A stretch of DNA of 7,470 nt from CALHVR01 sp963528625 (GCA_963528625.1 CAURVQ010000046.1:1-7470); one strand, 5' to 3'. Shown: positions 1 through 7,222, numbered from the stretch's first letter. Numbers and translations: made by a program. The notes: generated by a model not told the origin, from the letters alone.

Positions 1-2030
1 ATTCTAATGTAGAAGTAAAAGATATAGAAAACTTTAGTGGAAACTTAAATTTAGATAATGCAAATTTAACATTAAAAGAAGATAAAACATTAGATTCAGA
101 AGCTAAGATAAAAGCTAAAGGAACATCAAATGTAACTTTAGATATAACAGGAGATAAAATATTAGCGAAATTAAATGTAGAAAATCAAGGTTCTGAAACA
201 AATAAATTAGAAAAAACAGGATTAGGTAAATTAACATTAGGAGAAAATGTAAATATAGTAAATTATAAAAATCTTGATGTAAAAGCAGGAACACTTGAAT
301 TAACAAAAAATGTTAATGTAGATAACTTAAATTTATCTAATGATACAAAACTTGATTTAAACTTAGCAAATGATGGGACAATAACTTCAGAAATTACAGG
401 GACTGGAGATTTAATAAAAACTGGAACTACTAAAGTTGATATAGAAGCGTCTAAATTAAATAATAGTGGAAATATTGTGATTGACAGTGGAGCATTAAAT
501 GTTAAACTTGATAGAGATAAAATTCTTAATGCAAAATTAAAAGGAACGGGAGCATTTAATGTTACAAAAGATGTTTCAGCAGAGTTAAATATAAAAGATA
601 CATCAGACTTTGGAGGAAATATAAATCTTACAGATGTTAATTTAACATTAGATAATGATAAAGCGTTAAATTCAAATTATAATTTTGATGGAAATAGTAA
701 ATTAAAATTATTGAATGATACAATGTATAAAGATATGACAGTAAGTGTAAATTCAGGTAGCTTGAATATAGATTCATTGAATAAAGTTGATGCTAAAATA
801 AGTGTAGCTCAAAATAGTGAACTAACATTTACACAAGAAAATAATAATATTGGTGAATTGACAAATAATGGAACAGTTAAATTATTTGATCAAAGATTAA
901 CAATAAATAATTATATTAGTACTGGAATTTTTGAAGTGACATTAAATAAAATGTTAGAGGATGCTTTAACTATTAATAATTCAAATGAAGATATAAATGT
1001 AAATTTAAACCTTTCAGCTGATGTTTTAAATAAATTAGGGCAACAAAAATTGCGTATAGCAAATACAAATAGGAAATTTAATGTATTGAATTTAGATAAT
1101 TTACATGGAGCAAATGGTAAAAAGGTACTACTTTCAAATGAAGCCGGACATTATTATTTACACTATGAATTAGATGAGCTTTTAAGAAAATATGATATGA
1201 GGTTATTCTCAATTATAGATAGTAATATGAATTTAGTAGATATGATCTCAAAAGTTTCATATAGTAATTTCATTGATGCAAAATATTTGAATCAAAATGA
1301 TATAAACAATAATAATATCGTTTCAAATTATACGGATAAGATAAATTCTAAAGGAATTTCAGTTGAAATTAATCAAACAAATAAAGAGAAAAATTTAGCA
1401 TATAATGTAGAATTTATATATTTAGATAACAAAGTAGATATTACTGGAAATGATAAAATTGAGAGTAATCAAGCTAAATATAAAACATTTGCAGTAATTC
1501 CAAAAATAGGGTATAAAAATGGAATTTTTGATATTTCTACATCGTTAGGAGTAATTAAAAACAAAATAAATATTGGAAATAAAGTTCAAACAGTATCATT
1601 TATAAATAATATTAATGTAGGTATAAATCCAAAATATGAAATAGGAGAAAATACTAAATTGACTTATATTAATAATTTAGGTTATAGTTATATTCCATTG
1701 AATGATAAAGAAATCAATGATAATGAAATACAATATAATAAAATTAAATCTGAATTATCTAGTATATATTATGAAACTGGAATAAGTGCTGAAAATAAAT
1801 ATATGGGAATAGATTTTATTACAAAATTCAAATATAATAACGAGCATACACAATTAATGGGACAAGAAAATATAGATGAACAAGAGAAATATTTTGAAAC
1901 AAATATGAAATTAGGATTAAGTTTAAGTCCTATTAATAACTTTAAAATTAAAGCAGGATTTGAAACAAATTTAAGTAAAATTAGAAAAAATAAAAATAAA
2001 TTTGATTTAGGTTTTGAATATAAATGGTAG
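1..2030 (+). CDS. Autotransporter adhesin, C-terminal part (5' end outside window)
   Basis: The frame starting at base 3 is open to the TAG at 2028-2030, giving 675 residues with no start needed inside the window. A GTG at 477 lies inside a repeat and has no convincing ribosome site, so it is not the start. Residues 1 to about 390 are passenger: Asn/Asp/Lys/Leu-rich beta-strand repeats of the beta-helix kind. They include stretches like the autotransporter-associated repeat (Lys-x-Gly-x-Gly-x-Leu-x-Leu, then a Gly-Thr-Leu-x-Leu turn). Residues around 390-425 look helical (LDELLRKYDMRLFSII) and could be the linker that plugs the barrel. Residues from about 449 to 675 show 10-12 amphipathic strands and end in FDLGFEYKW, the C-terminal aromatic signature of outer-membrane barrels. 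Expected role: a type V secreted surface protein, probably in adhesion or aggregation; this is inferred from architecture. No cysteine was seen. It is transcribed separately from the nik operon and ends at a strong terminator. Confidence 0.85.
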   Translation, partial: SNVEVKDIENFSGNLNLDNANLTLKEDKTLDSEAKIKAKGTSNVTLDITGDKILAKLNVENQGSETNKLEKTGLGKLTLGENVNIVNYKNLDVKAGTLELTKNVNVDNLNLSNDTKLDLNLANDGTITSEITGTGDLIKTGTTKVDIEASKLNNSGNIVIDSGALNVKLDRDKILNAKLKGTGAFNVTKDVSAELNIKDTSDFGGNINLTDVNLTLDNDKALNSNYNFDGNSKLKLLNDTMYKDMTVSVNSGSLNIDSLNKVDAKISVAQNSELTFTQENNNIGELTNNGTVKLFDQRLTINNYISTGIFEVTLNKMLEDALTINNSNEDINVNLNLSADVLNKLGQQKLRIANTNRKFNVLNLDNLHGANGKKVLLSNEAGHYYLHYELDELLRKYDMRLFSIIDSNMNLVDMISKVSYSNFIDAKYLNQNDINNNNIVSNYTDKINSKGISVEINQTNKEKNLAYNVEFIYLDNKVDITGNDKIESNQAKYKTFAVIPKIGYKNGIFDISTSLGVIKNKINIGNKVQTVSFINNINVGINPKYEIGENTKLTYINNLGYSYIPLNDKEINDNEIQYNKIKSELSSIYYETGISAENKYMGIDFITKFKYNNEHTQLMGQENIDEQEKYFETNMKLGLSLSPINNFKIKAGFETNLSKIRKNKNKFDLGFEYKW
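33..710 (+). repeat. Three diverged copies of a ~34-residue passenger repeat
   Basis: Three segments of the adhesin share the pattern [F/N]-x-G-N-[L/I]-x-[L/I], then x-x-x-x-L, then D-K-x-L about ten residues later, then a Gly turn. They lie at 33-140 (GNLNLDNANLTL), 462-563 (GNIVIDSGALNV) and 609-710 (GNINLTDVNLTL). Copies 1 and 3 are closest, sharing ANLTL/VNLTL and DKTL/DKAL. Copies 2 and 3 are 49 residues apart; copy 1 lies 143 residues before copy 2. The similarity is clear in protein but weak in DNA, so these are old structural repeats and not recent duplications. Alignment was by eye. Confidence 0.6.
204..509 (+). repeat. Autotransporter-associated beta-strand (PATR-like) repeats
   Basis: Two units at residues 68-100 (204-302; KLEKTGLGKLTL followed by VKAGTLEL) and 133-169 (399-509; GTGDLIKTG followed by IDSGALNV) resemble the passenger-associated transport repeat of autotransporters. 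In that repeat a Lys-x-Gly-x-Gly-x-Leu-x-Leu strand pair precedes a Gly-x-Leu-x-Leu turn. These repeats normally sit in the beta-helix passenger and support secretion and folding. The second unit overlaps repeat copy 2 of the ~34-residue family, so the two descriptions partly cover the same residues. Confidence 0.5.
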
Positions 2031-2036
2031 AAATAC

Positions 2037-2076
2037 AAGTGTTATATAACAAATAAGTTATATAGCACTTTTTTTT
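2037..2076 (+). terminator. Intrinsic terminator of the autotransporter gene
   Basis: A 14-bp stem (AAGTGTTATATAAC at 2037-2050 with GTTATATAGCACTT at 2057-2070) has a 6-nt AAATAA loop and a single G-U wobble. It runs into eight T residues (2069-2076). It starts 7 bases after the adhesin stop codon and separates that gene from the nik operon. Confidence 0.9.
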
Positions 2077-2157
2077 ATTTCTAGTAACGATATAAGTTAT
2101 AAGATATAATAAATGAATTTACAATAATGATACTTGACAATGTATAAAAAAATTTGA

Positions 2158-2185
2158 TTGACAAATTAAAAAATAGTGTTATACT
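2158..2185 (+). promoter_or_regulatory. Sigma-70 type promoter of the nik operon (extended -10)
   Basis: A perfect -35 TTGACA (2158-2163) is followed after 16 bases by the -10 TATACT (2180-2185). A TGT triplet (2177-2179) directly upstream of the -10 makes it an extended -10 element. Transcription should start near 2192, leaving a leader of about 90 nt before nikA. Another TTGACA at 2134-2139 has no matching -10 at the right distance. The overlapping direct repeat ATACTA (2181-2186 and 2188-2193) covers the -10 and the start point and could be part of an operator, but that is speculative. Confidence 0.75.
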
Positions 2186-2200
2186 AAATACTACATACAA

Positions 2201-2258
2201 ATAACTTTTTAAATTCTAATTATTGACATTTTCAAAAAAGTAACTAGAATTTTGTTAT
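2201..2258 (+). promoter_or_regulatory. Imperfect hairpin in the nikA 5' leader
   Basis: ATAAC (2201-2205) pairs with GTTAT (2254-2258), and AAATTCTA (2211-2218) pairs with TAGAATTT (2245-2252). The two stems are separated by an asymmetric internal loop (TTTTT against T), with a 26-nt apical loop. The structure lies between the predicted transcription start and the AGGAGG ribosome site (2272-2277). It could be an RNA element or a DNA operator, or it may be chance pairing in A/T-rich sequence. It matches no riboswitch I recognise, and it has no T tract, so it is not an intrinsic terminator. Confidence 0.4.
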
Positions 2259-2281
2259 GAAATAAATTTATAGGAGGAAAG

Positions 2282-3898
2282 ATGAAAAAAATTATCGCAA
2301 CACTTAGCTTGTTGTTATCGTTGATTTTAATAGTAAGCTGTCAAAATTCAAAAACTGAGGTGAAAGGAGAAGTACCAAAAATAGTTAAATTGGGATATAC
2401 TCAAGAAGCAGTTGGAAATTTAAATCCATTTGAGTATTCACCAAGCCAATTTATAACACAAGATATGGTTTATGAAGGATTAGTTTATTATGGAGAAAAT
2501 GGTGAAATAAAACCATCTTTAGCAGAATCTTGGACAATATCTAAAGATGGAAAAACATATACTTTTAATTTAAGAAAAAATGTTAAATTTTCTGATGGTT
2601 CAGACTTTAATGCAAAAAATGTTGTAAGAAATTTTGATACAATTTTTTCAAAAGAAAATAAATCTAATCATACATGGTTTGCATTTACAAATCATTTAAA
2701 ATCATATAAAGCAGTGGATGACTATACATTCCAAATAGAGTTAGATACTCCGTATACAGCAACATTATATGATTTAGCAATGATAAGACCAATAAGATTT
2801 TTAGGTGACGCAGGATTCCCGGATGCAGGGAAAAATCCAGCAAAAGAAATTAAAGCTCCAATTGGAACAGGACCTTGGGTATTAAAAGAACATAAAGATA
2901 ATGAATATGCAGTATTTGAACAAAATAAATATTATTGGGGAAAAAAACCAGCAGCTAAAGAAATTATGATAAAAGTAATTCCTGATAGTGAAACTTTAGC
3001 TTTAGAGTTTGAAGCAGGGAATATTGATTTAATTTATGGAAATGGATTAATAAGTTTAGATAGATTTAATACATATAAATCAGATCCTAAATATACAGCA
3101 GCTAGTTCAGAACCAATGTCATCAAGAATATTATTATTAAATACAACAAGTAAAATTTTAAATGATGTTAATATAAGAAAAGCGTTAAGTCATGCGATAG
3201 ACAAAGAAAGTATCGCACAAAATATATTTGGTGGAGTTGAAAAACCAGCAGATACAATATTTGCGCCTAATGTACCACATACAAATGTTAAATTAGAAAA
3301 ATATAACTATGATTTAGCTGTAGCTGAAAAAATGTTAGATGAAGCAGGATGGGTGAAAGGAGCAGATGGAATAAGAGAGAAAAATGGACAAAAATTTGAA
3401 ATTTCATTCCCTTATATCGCTACAAAAGTTACAGATAAAAATGTTGCAGAATATGTACAAGGTGAATGGAAAAAAATAGGAATTAATGTAAAATTAAATG
3501 CAATGGAAGAAAAAGCTTATTGGGCAAATGCATTGACTAAAAATTATGATGTAATGTTGAACGCTACTTGGGGAGCTCCTTGGGATCCACATGCATTCTT
3601 AACATCTATGACAGCTGCTGATTCAAGTAATGGTGGACCAGATTATGCAGCACAATTAGGATTACCGATGAAAGCTCAAATTGATAAAACAATAAAAGCA
3701 TTATTAGTAGAACCAGATGAGAAAAAATTAGATGAAATGTATAATTATGTATTGACGACATTACATGATCAAGCAGTTTATATTCCATTGACTTATCAAT
3801 CAGTTTTAAGTGTTTATAGAACTGGAGAATTGGATGGAGTTAAATTTATGCCAGAAGAAAATAGATTACCAGTAAATACAGTAGTTAGAGTAAAATAA
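2282..3898 (+). CDS. nikA: Nickel-binding lipoprotein of a nickel ABC importer (NikA)
   Basis: Periplasmic solute-binding protein (SBP family 5, peptide/nickel group) that should deliver nickel or a nickel chelate to NikBC. The start at 2282 follows AGGAGG (2272-2277). It gives a lysine-then-hydrophobic signal peptide ending in the lipobox IVSC, so Cys20 should be lipidated. At 538 residues it is near the usual size (E. coli NikA precursor about 524). Motifs matching recalled E. coli NikA include LNP-x-x-Y near residue 47, KAPIGTGPW (191-199), the YGN segment (252-254) and TWGAPWDPHAFL (429-440). Equivalents of the pocket residues Tyr22, Trp100, Arg137 and Trp398 are Tyr52, Trp132, Arg169 and Trp430. 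Tyr402 is replaced by Trp434, Arg97 by Asn129, and the loop that holds His416 in E. coli (444-453) has no histidine. A generic dipeptide or metallophore-binding protein is the main alternative. It is the first gene of the operon, 23 nt before nikB. Confidence 0.85.
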   Translation: MKKIIATLSLLLSLILIVSCQNSKTEVKGEVPKIVKLGYTQEAVGNLNPFEYSPSQFITQDMVYEGLVYYGENGEIKPSLAESWTISKDGKTYTFNLRKNVKFSDGSDFNAKNVVRNFDTIFSKENKSNHTWFAFTNHLKSYKAVDDYTFQIELDTPYTATLYDLAMIRPIRFLGDAGFPDAGKNPAKEIKAPIGTGPWVLKEHKDNEYAVFEQNKYYWGKKPAAKEIMIKVIPDSETLALEFEAGNIDLIYGNGLISLDRFNTYKSDPKYTAASSEPMSSRILLLNTTSKILNDVNIRKALSHAIDKESIAQNIFGGVEKPADTIFAPNVPHTNVKLEKYNYDLAVAEKMLDEAGWVKGADGIREKNGQKFEISFPYIATKVTDKNVAEYVQGEWKKIGINVKLNAMEEKAYWANALTKNYDVMLNATWGAPWDPHAFLTSMTAADSSNGGPDYAAQLGLPMKAQIDKTIKALLVEPDEKKLDEMYNYVLTTLHDQAVYIPLTYQSVLSVYRTGELDGVKFMPEENRLPVNTVVRVK

Positions 3899-3921
3899 AT
3901 AAAAAATAAAGGATTACAAAT

Positions 3922-4875
3922 ATGTTTAAAAAAGTATTGTCATTATTTTCAATTTTAATAGCAATATCGGTGATAACTTTTACTTTAATAAAGTTATCAC
4001 CAGGTGATCCTGCTACGAATTATTTGAGAGTAGCTCATATGAGCATAACAGATGAAAATTTAAGAGTAACAAGAGAAAGATTTGGATTGGATAAACCTTA
4101 TATAATTCAATATTTAAATTGGCTTGGAAATATTTTTAAAGGAGATTTCGGGAAATCTTATATAACAAACAAGCCTGTATTTGAAATGATAAAAATGGCA
4201 ATAATGCCAACATTTGAATTAGGGATTTTTGCTTTAACCATTTTAGTTATAATTTCTCCAGTTTTAGGAGTATTAAGTGCAATTTATAAAAATACATGGA
4301 TTGACAAGATTGTTCAATTTTTTTCATATATTGGAGTTTCATTACCAACATTTTGGATAGGATATGTATTGATTATAGTATTTGCAACAGTATTCAAAAT
4401 ATTACCAGTTTCAGGAAGAGGAGATTTTAAAAACTATATTTTACCAAGTGTAACTATAGTTATTCCATTAATTGCTCAAACAACTTTCTTTATTAGAAAA
4501 AATATATTACTTGAAATTGAAAAACCTCATGTAGAATATGCTTTAATTCGTGGAGTTTCAAGATTTAAAGTAGTAAAAAATCATCTTTTACGAAATTGCT
4601 TAGTTCCTATTTTGACAGTATTTAGTTCAAATGTAATGTATGTATTGTCAGGAAGTGTTTTAATAGAGGAAATATTTGCATGGCCTGGAATAGGAAAGTT
4701 ATTTGCAACAGCTGTTAAAAATGGGGATTTACCTCTTATCCAAATTCAACTTTTATTTTTTGGAGTTTTGTCAATAATTGTAAATGAAATTACACAAATT
4801 GTAGTTAAACAAATAAATCCAAAAACAAAAATAATTGAAAATAATAAAAATAAAATTATGAAAGTGAAAAAATAA
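3922..4875 (+). CDS. nikB: Nickel ABC transporter permease NikB
   Basis: Inner-membrane permease of the DppB/NikB type, one half of the channel. Its 317 residues match the family length (E. coli NikB 314). Residues 5-26 form the first membrane helix, followed by the GDPA motif (28-31) and the GLD-x-P-x-x-x-QY segment (55-64), both typical of this family. Further membrane segments lie at about 98-122, 132-162, 173-190, 228-247 and 272-292. The cytoplasmic coupling loop that contacts an ATPase is EYALIRG at 205-211, followed by HLLRN. IFAWPGIGKL (251-260) is a conserved family block also recalled in E. coli NikB. The C-terminal tail of about 20 residues is lysine-rich and a little longer than in E. 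coli; it is encoded by DNA that also serves as the nikC leader. AAAGGA (3908-3913) is the ribosome site, 8 nt before the ATG. No terminator separates it from nikA. Confidence 0.88.
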   Translation: MFKKVLSLFSILIAISVITFTLIKLSPGDPATNYLRVAHMSITDENLRVTRERFGLDKPYIIQYLNWLGNIFKGDFGKSYITNKPVFEMIKMAIMPTFELGIFALTILVIISPVLGVLSAIYKNTWIDKIVQFFSYIGVSLPTFWIGYVLIIVFATVFKILPVSGRGDFKNYILPSVTIVIPLIAQTTFFIRKNILLEIEKPHVEYALIRGVSRFKVVKNHLLRNCLVPILTVFSSNVMYVLSGSVLIEEIFAWPGIGKLFATAVKNGDLPLIQIQLLFFGVLSIIVNEITQIVVKQINPKTKIIENNKNKIMKVKK

Positions 4876-4876
4876 A

Positions 4877-5689
4877 ATGAGAAATAAAAAAATATTGTAT
4901 TTTTCGTGTTTTTTGATAGGAATATTAGTATTTGTTTCATTATTTGCGGGTCAAATAACAAAATTTGATCCACAATATGTTGATATTACTAAAAAATTAG
5001 TATTACCGAATAAGGAACATATTTTGGGAACAGATCATTTGGGGAGAGATGTTTTCTCAAGACTGATATATGGAACTAGACTTTCTATATCAATTGCATT
5101 ATTAATATCAATAATAACGCTAGCTATAAGTTTTCCAATTGGGATTATGGTAGGTTGGTATGGTGGACTTGCAGATAAAATATTTTTATGGATTGTAAAA
5201 ATATTAATGGCATTTCCAAGTTTTTTACTTGCGATGGCTTTAATTGGAATTTTAGGGCAAGGAATAACTAATATAGTAATTGCGATAACAGTAATTGAGT
5301 GGATTTACTATGCAAGAATACTTAGAAATATGGTTGTGAGTGTAAAAAATGAAGAATATGTTAAGTTTTCACAATTAATTGGAGCACCAACATTTTTCAT
5401 TATAAAGGAACATATTTTACCATTTATTTTAAAACCGATAATAGTTATAGCATTAGTAAATATAGGAAATGTTATTCTTATAATTTCAGGATTTTCATTT
5501 TTAGGAATTGGAGTACAACCAAATATAGCTGAATGGGGAATGATGTTAAACGATGCAAAACCGTATTTTAGAAGAATACCGGGGCTTGTAATGTATCCCG
5601 GACTAGCAATATTCTTAACAGTTTTAGCATTTAATTTATTAAGTGAATATTTTGACAGTAAAGGAATAAAAGATAAATGGAAAGATTAG
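4877..5689 (+). CDS. nikC: Nickel ABC transporter permease NikC
   Basis: Second inner-membrane permease (DppC/NikC type), pairing with NikB. It has 270 residues against about 277 in E. coli. Helix 1 spans about 5-25, followed by a periplasmic segment with DP at 31-32. The family signature LGTDHLGRDVFSRLIYG lies at 50-66. Membrane helices follow at about 70-95, 102-126, 131-148 and 183-206, with a last one near 236-256. The coupling loop is EYVKFSQLIGA (160-170) with the downstream block HILP. The conserved FSFLGIGVQPNIAEWGMML (206-224) is diagnostic of this permease class. The ATG lies 1 nt after the nikB stop. There is no strong ribosome site, only a weak purine run inside the end of nikB, so translation is probably coupled to nikB. 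Its 3' end overlaps nikD by 13 nt. Confidence 0.88.
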   Translation: MRNKKILYFSCFLIGILVFVSLFAGQITKFDPQYVDITKKLVLPNKEHILGTDHLGRDVFSRLIYGTRLSISIALLISIITLAISFPIGIMVGWYGGLADKIFLWIVKILMAFPSFLLAMALIGILGQGITNIVIAITVIEWIYYARILRNMVVSVKNEEYVKFSQLIGAPTFFIIKEHILPFILKPIIVIALVNIGNVILIISGFSFLGIGVQPNIAEWGMMLNDAKPYFRRIPGLVMYPGLAIFLTVLAFNLLSEYFDSKGIKDKWKD

Positions 5690-6474
5690 AAATAAAAGAA
5701 TTAAATGTTGAAATAAAAAACAGAAAAATTTTAAAAAATGTATCGTTAAATATAAAAAAAGGCGAAACACTAACTATTATAGGTGAAAGTGGTTCTGGAA
5801 AAACAATGTTATCTAAATTGTTAGTTGGGTCTAAGCCAGAAAATGCAAATATAAGTGGTGAAATATTATTTGATGATAAAAATTATTTGAATTTATCAAT
5901 TAAAGAATGGATGGAAAAAAGAGGAAAACAAATAGCGTATATTTCTCAAAATCCCATGGCAATTTTTAATGATTTTCAAACGATAGAATCCCATGTTATT
6001 GAACTTTATCAAAGTCATTTTAATATATCAAAAAAAGAATGTATTAAAAAAATAAAAGAAGCTTTTGAAAAAGTAAATTTGGATAATGTTGATGAAATAT
6101 TAAAAAAATATCCATTTCAGCTTAGTGGAGGAATGCTTCAAAGAATTATGTTTGCAATGATGTTTGAGTTAAATCCAGATGTTTTAATAGTTGATGAACC
6201 GACTTCTGCACTTGATATTTTTAATACAAATAAGATTATTGAATTATTATTAAATTTTCAAAAAGAAAATAGAATTTTAATAATTATAACTCATGATTAT
6301 GAAATGGCAAAAAAATTAATTGGAAAAATGATTGTAATTAAAAATGGTGAAATTATGGAAGAAGGACTGTCGGAAGAAATATTGTCAAATCCAAAAACTG
6401 AGTATGGAAAACAGTTAATTTTAAGAAAAAAATACAAAAGATATAATAATGAAAATTATAAAGAGGAATTTTAA
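5677..6474 (+). CDS. nikD: Nickel import ATPase NikD
   Basis: Cytoplasmic ATP-binding subunit that powers import together with NikE; 265 residues (E. coli 254). Walker A is GESGSGKT (36-43). The Q-loop glutamine is Gln91 in SQNP. The ABC signature is LSGGMLQR (149-156), preceded by KYPFQ; the YPF-x-x-SGGMLQR combination is the NikD form as I recall it from E. coli. Walker B is VLIVDE (169-174), the D-loop is SALD (177-180) and the switch histidine is His206 in THD. All catalytic residues are present. The C-terminal tail after residue 249 is rich in Lys, Tyr and Asn and lacks a clear oligopeptide-transporter C-terminal domain. The ATG at 5677 lies inside the end of nikC, with AAGGA at 5660-5664 upstream. 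The next gene starts on the last base of its stop codon. Confidence 0.85.
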   Translation: MERLEIKELNVEIKNRKILKNVSLNIKKGETLTIIGESGSGKTMLSKLLVGSKPENANISGEILFDDKNYLNLSIKEWMEKRGKQIAYISQNPMAIFNDFQTIESHVIELYQSHFNISKKECIKKIKEAFEKVNLDNVDEILKKYPFQLSGGMLQRIMFAMMFELNPDVLIVDEPTSALDIFNTNKIIELLLNFQKENRILIIITHDYEMAKKLIGKMIVIKNGEIMEEGLSEEILSNPKTEYGKQLILRKKYKRYNNENYKEEF

Positions 6475-7217
6475 TGATATTAAAAATAGAAAATTTGAGT
6501 AAAAGTTATGGAAAGCAAGAAGTTTTGTCAAATATTAACATAGAACTTAATGAAAATGAATGCCTTGGAATTATGGGAGAAAGTGGTTCAGGTAAAAGTA
6601 CATTGGCAAAATTATTAGTTAGACTTGAAAAAGAACATACTGGAATGATAACATATGAAAATATAAAATATGAAAAATTGACAAATATTGATATTTTGAG
6701 ATTAAATAAAGAAATACAATTTGTATTTCAAAATTCATTAAACGCTGTTAATCCTAAATATACAGTTGAAAAAATAATGTTAGAGCCGTTGGAAATTCAT
6801 CAAAAAAATATGCCGAAAGAGAAGAAAATAGAGAAAATAATAGAAATGTTACGACATGTTGGGTTGTCGGAAGATTATTTGACGAGTAATCCAAAAAATT
6901 TGAGTGGAGGGCAATTACAGAGAGTTTGTATTGCTAGAGCTTTGATTTTAGAACCCAAGATTATTATTTTTGATGAGTCTTTGAGTGGTCTTGATCCTTT
7001 AATACAAGTTCAAATATTGGAATTATTGGCAAAACTTAGAGATGAATGGAATTTAACTTATATTCTTATTTCTCATGATTTTGAAGCATGTTATTATTTG
7101 TGTGATAAAATTGTTTTATTTAAACATGGGAAATTAATAAAAACTTTTACAGAAATAGATAAGTGTAATCCAAAAGAGATGGAAAAAGAAATAGAAAAAT
7201 TAATTGGAAATGAATAA
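6474..7217 (+). CDS. nikE: Nickel import ATPase NikE
   Basis: Second cytoplasmic ATPase of the importer, expected to form a heterodimer with NikD; 247 residues (E. coli about 268). Walker A is GESGSGKST (35-43), the Q-loop is Gln86 in VFQNSLNAVNP, and the signature is LSGGQLQR (143-150), continuing VCIARAL. Walker B is IIIFDE (163-168), the D-loop is SGLD (171-174) and the switch histidine is His201 in SHD. Residues 169-171 read SLS where most family members have PTS. E. coli NikE has a similar departure (AVS), which supports NikE over DppF/OppF. It ends at a short acidic/basic helix without the long C-terminal extension common in oligopeptide ATPases. Its ATG shares a base with the nikD stop (TAATG), and AAGAGGA (6461-6467) is the ribosome site. 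It is the last gene of the operon; a terminator begins 6 nt after the stop. Confidence 0.85.
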   Translation: MILKIENLSKSYGKQEVLSNINIELNENECLGIMGESGSGKSTLAKLLVRLEKEHTGMITYENIKYEKLTNIDILRLNKEIQFVFQNSLNAVNPKYTVEKIMLEPLEIHQKNMPKEKKIEKIIEMLRHVGLSEDYLTSNPKNLSGGQLQRVCIARALILEPKIIIFDESLSGLDPLIQVQILELLAKLRDEWNLTYILISHDFEACYYLCDKIVLFKHGKLIKTFTEIDKCNPKEMEKEIEKLIGNE

Positions 7218-7222
7218 AATTT

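Noticed and set aside
115..306. Minus-strand open frame, 63 residues, Leu/Phe/Tyr-rich
   Set aside because: It is antisense to the adhesin repeats. Its composition is what the complement of Asn/Lys/Leu codons produces, and there is no ribosome site.
477..2030. A separate gene starting with GTG at 477
   Set aside because: The same frame is open from base 3 and codes for matching repeat sequence. The GTG sits inside a repeat (GNIVIDSGALNV) and lacks a ribosome site, so it is internal to a larger gene.
1769..2038. Minus-strand open frame, 89 residues
   Set aside because: It is antisense to the beta-barrel coding region, shows no family resemblance, and starts inside the terminator stem of the real gene.
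2134..2139. Second TTGACA as an alternative -35 for nikA
   Set aside because: No -10-like hexamer lies 16-18 bases downstream (the sequence there reads GATTGA), whereas the TTGACA at 2158 has a TGT-TATACT at 16 bases.
3606..3788. Minus-strand open frame, 60 residues
   Set aside because: It lies wholly inside nikA, antisense to the conserved C-terminal lobe, with no start signals.
4746..4973. Minus-strand open frame, 75 residues, hydrophobic
   Set aside because: It is antisense to the nikB/nikC junction. The Phe/Ile/Leu richness is the complement of Lys/Asn-rich codons.
2282..7217. Generic oligopeptide (Opp/Dpp) transporter
   Set aside because: The fold family is shared, but the NikA WGAP-DPHAFL block, NikD YPF-SGGMLQR and the NikE Walker B/D-loop variant fit the nickel branch better. 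It is kept as the main alternative because the ligand histidine seems absent.
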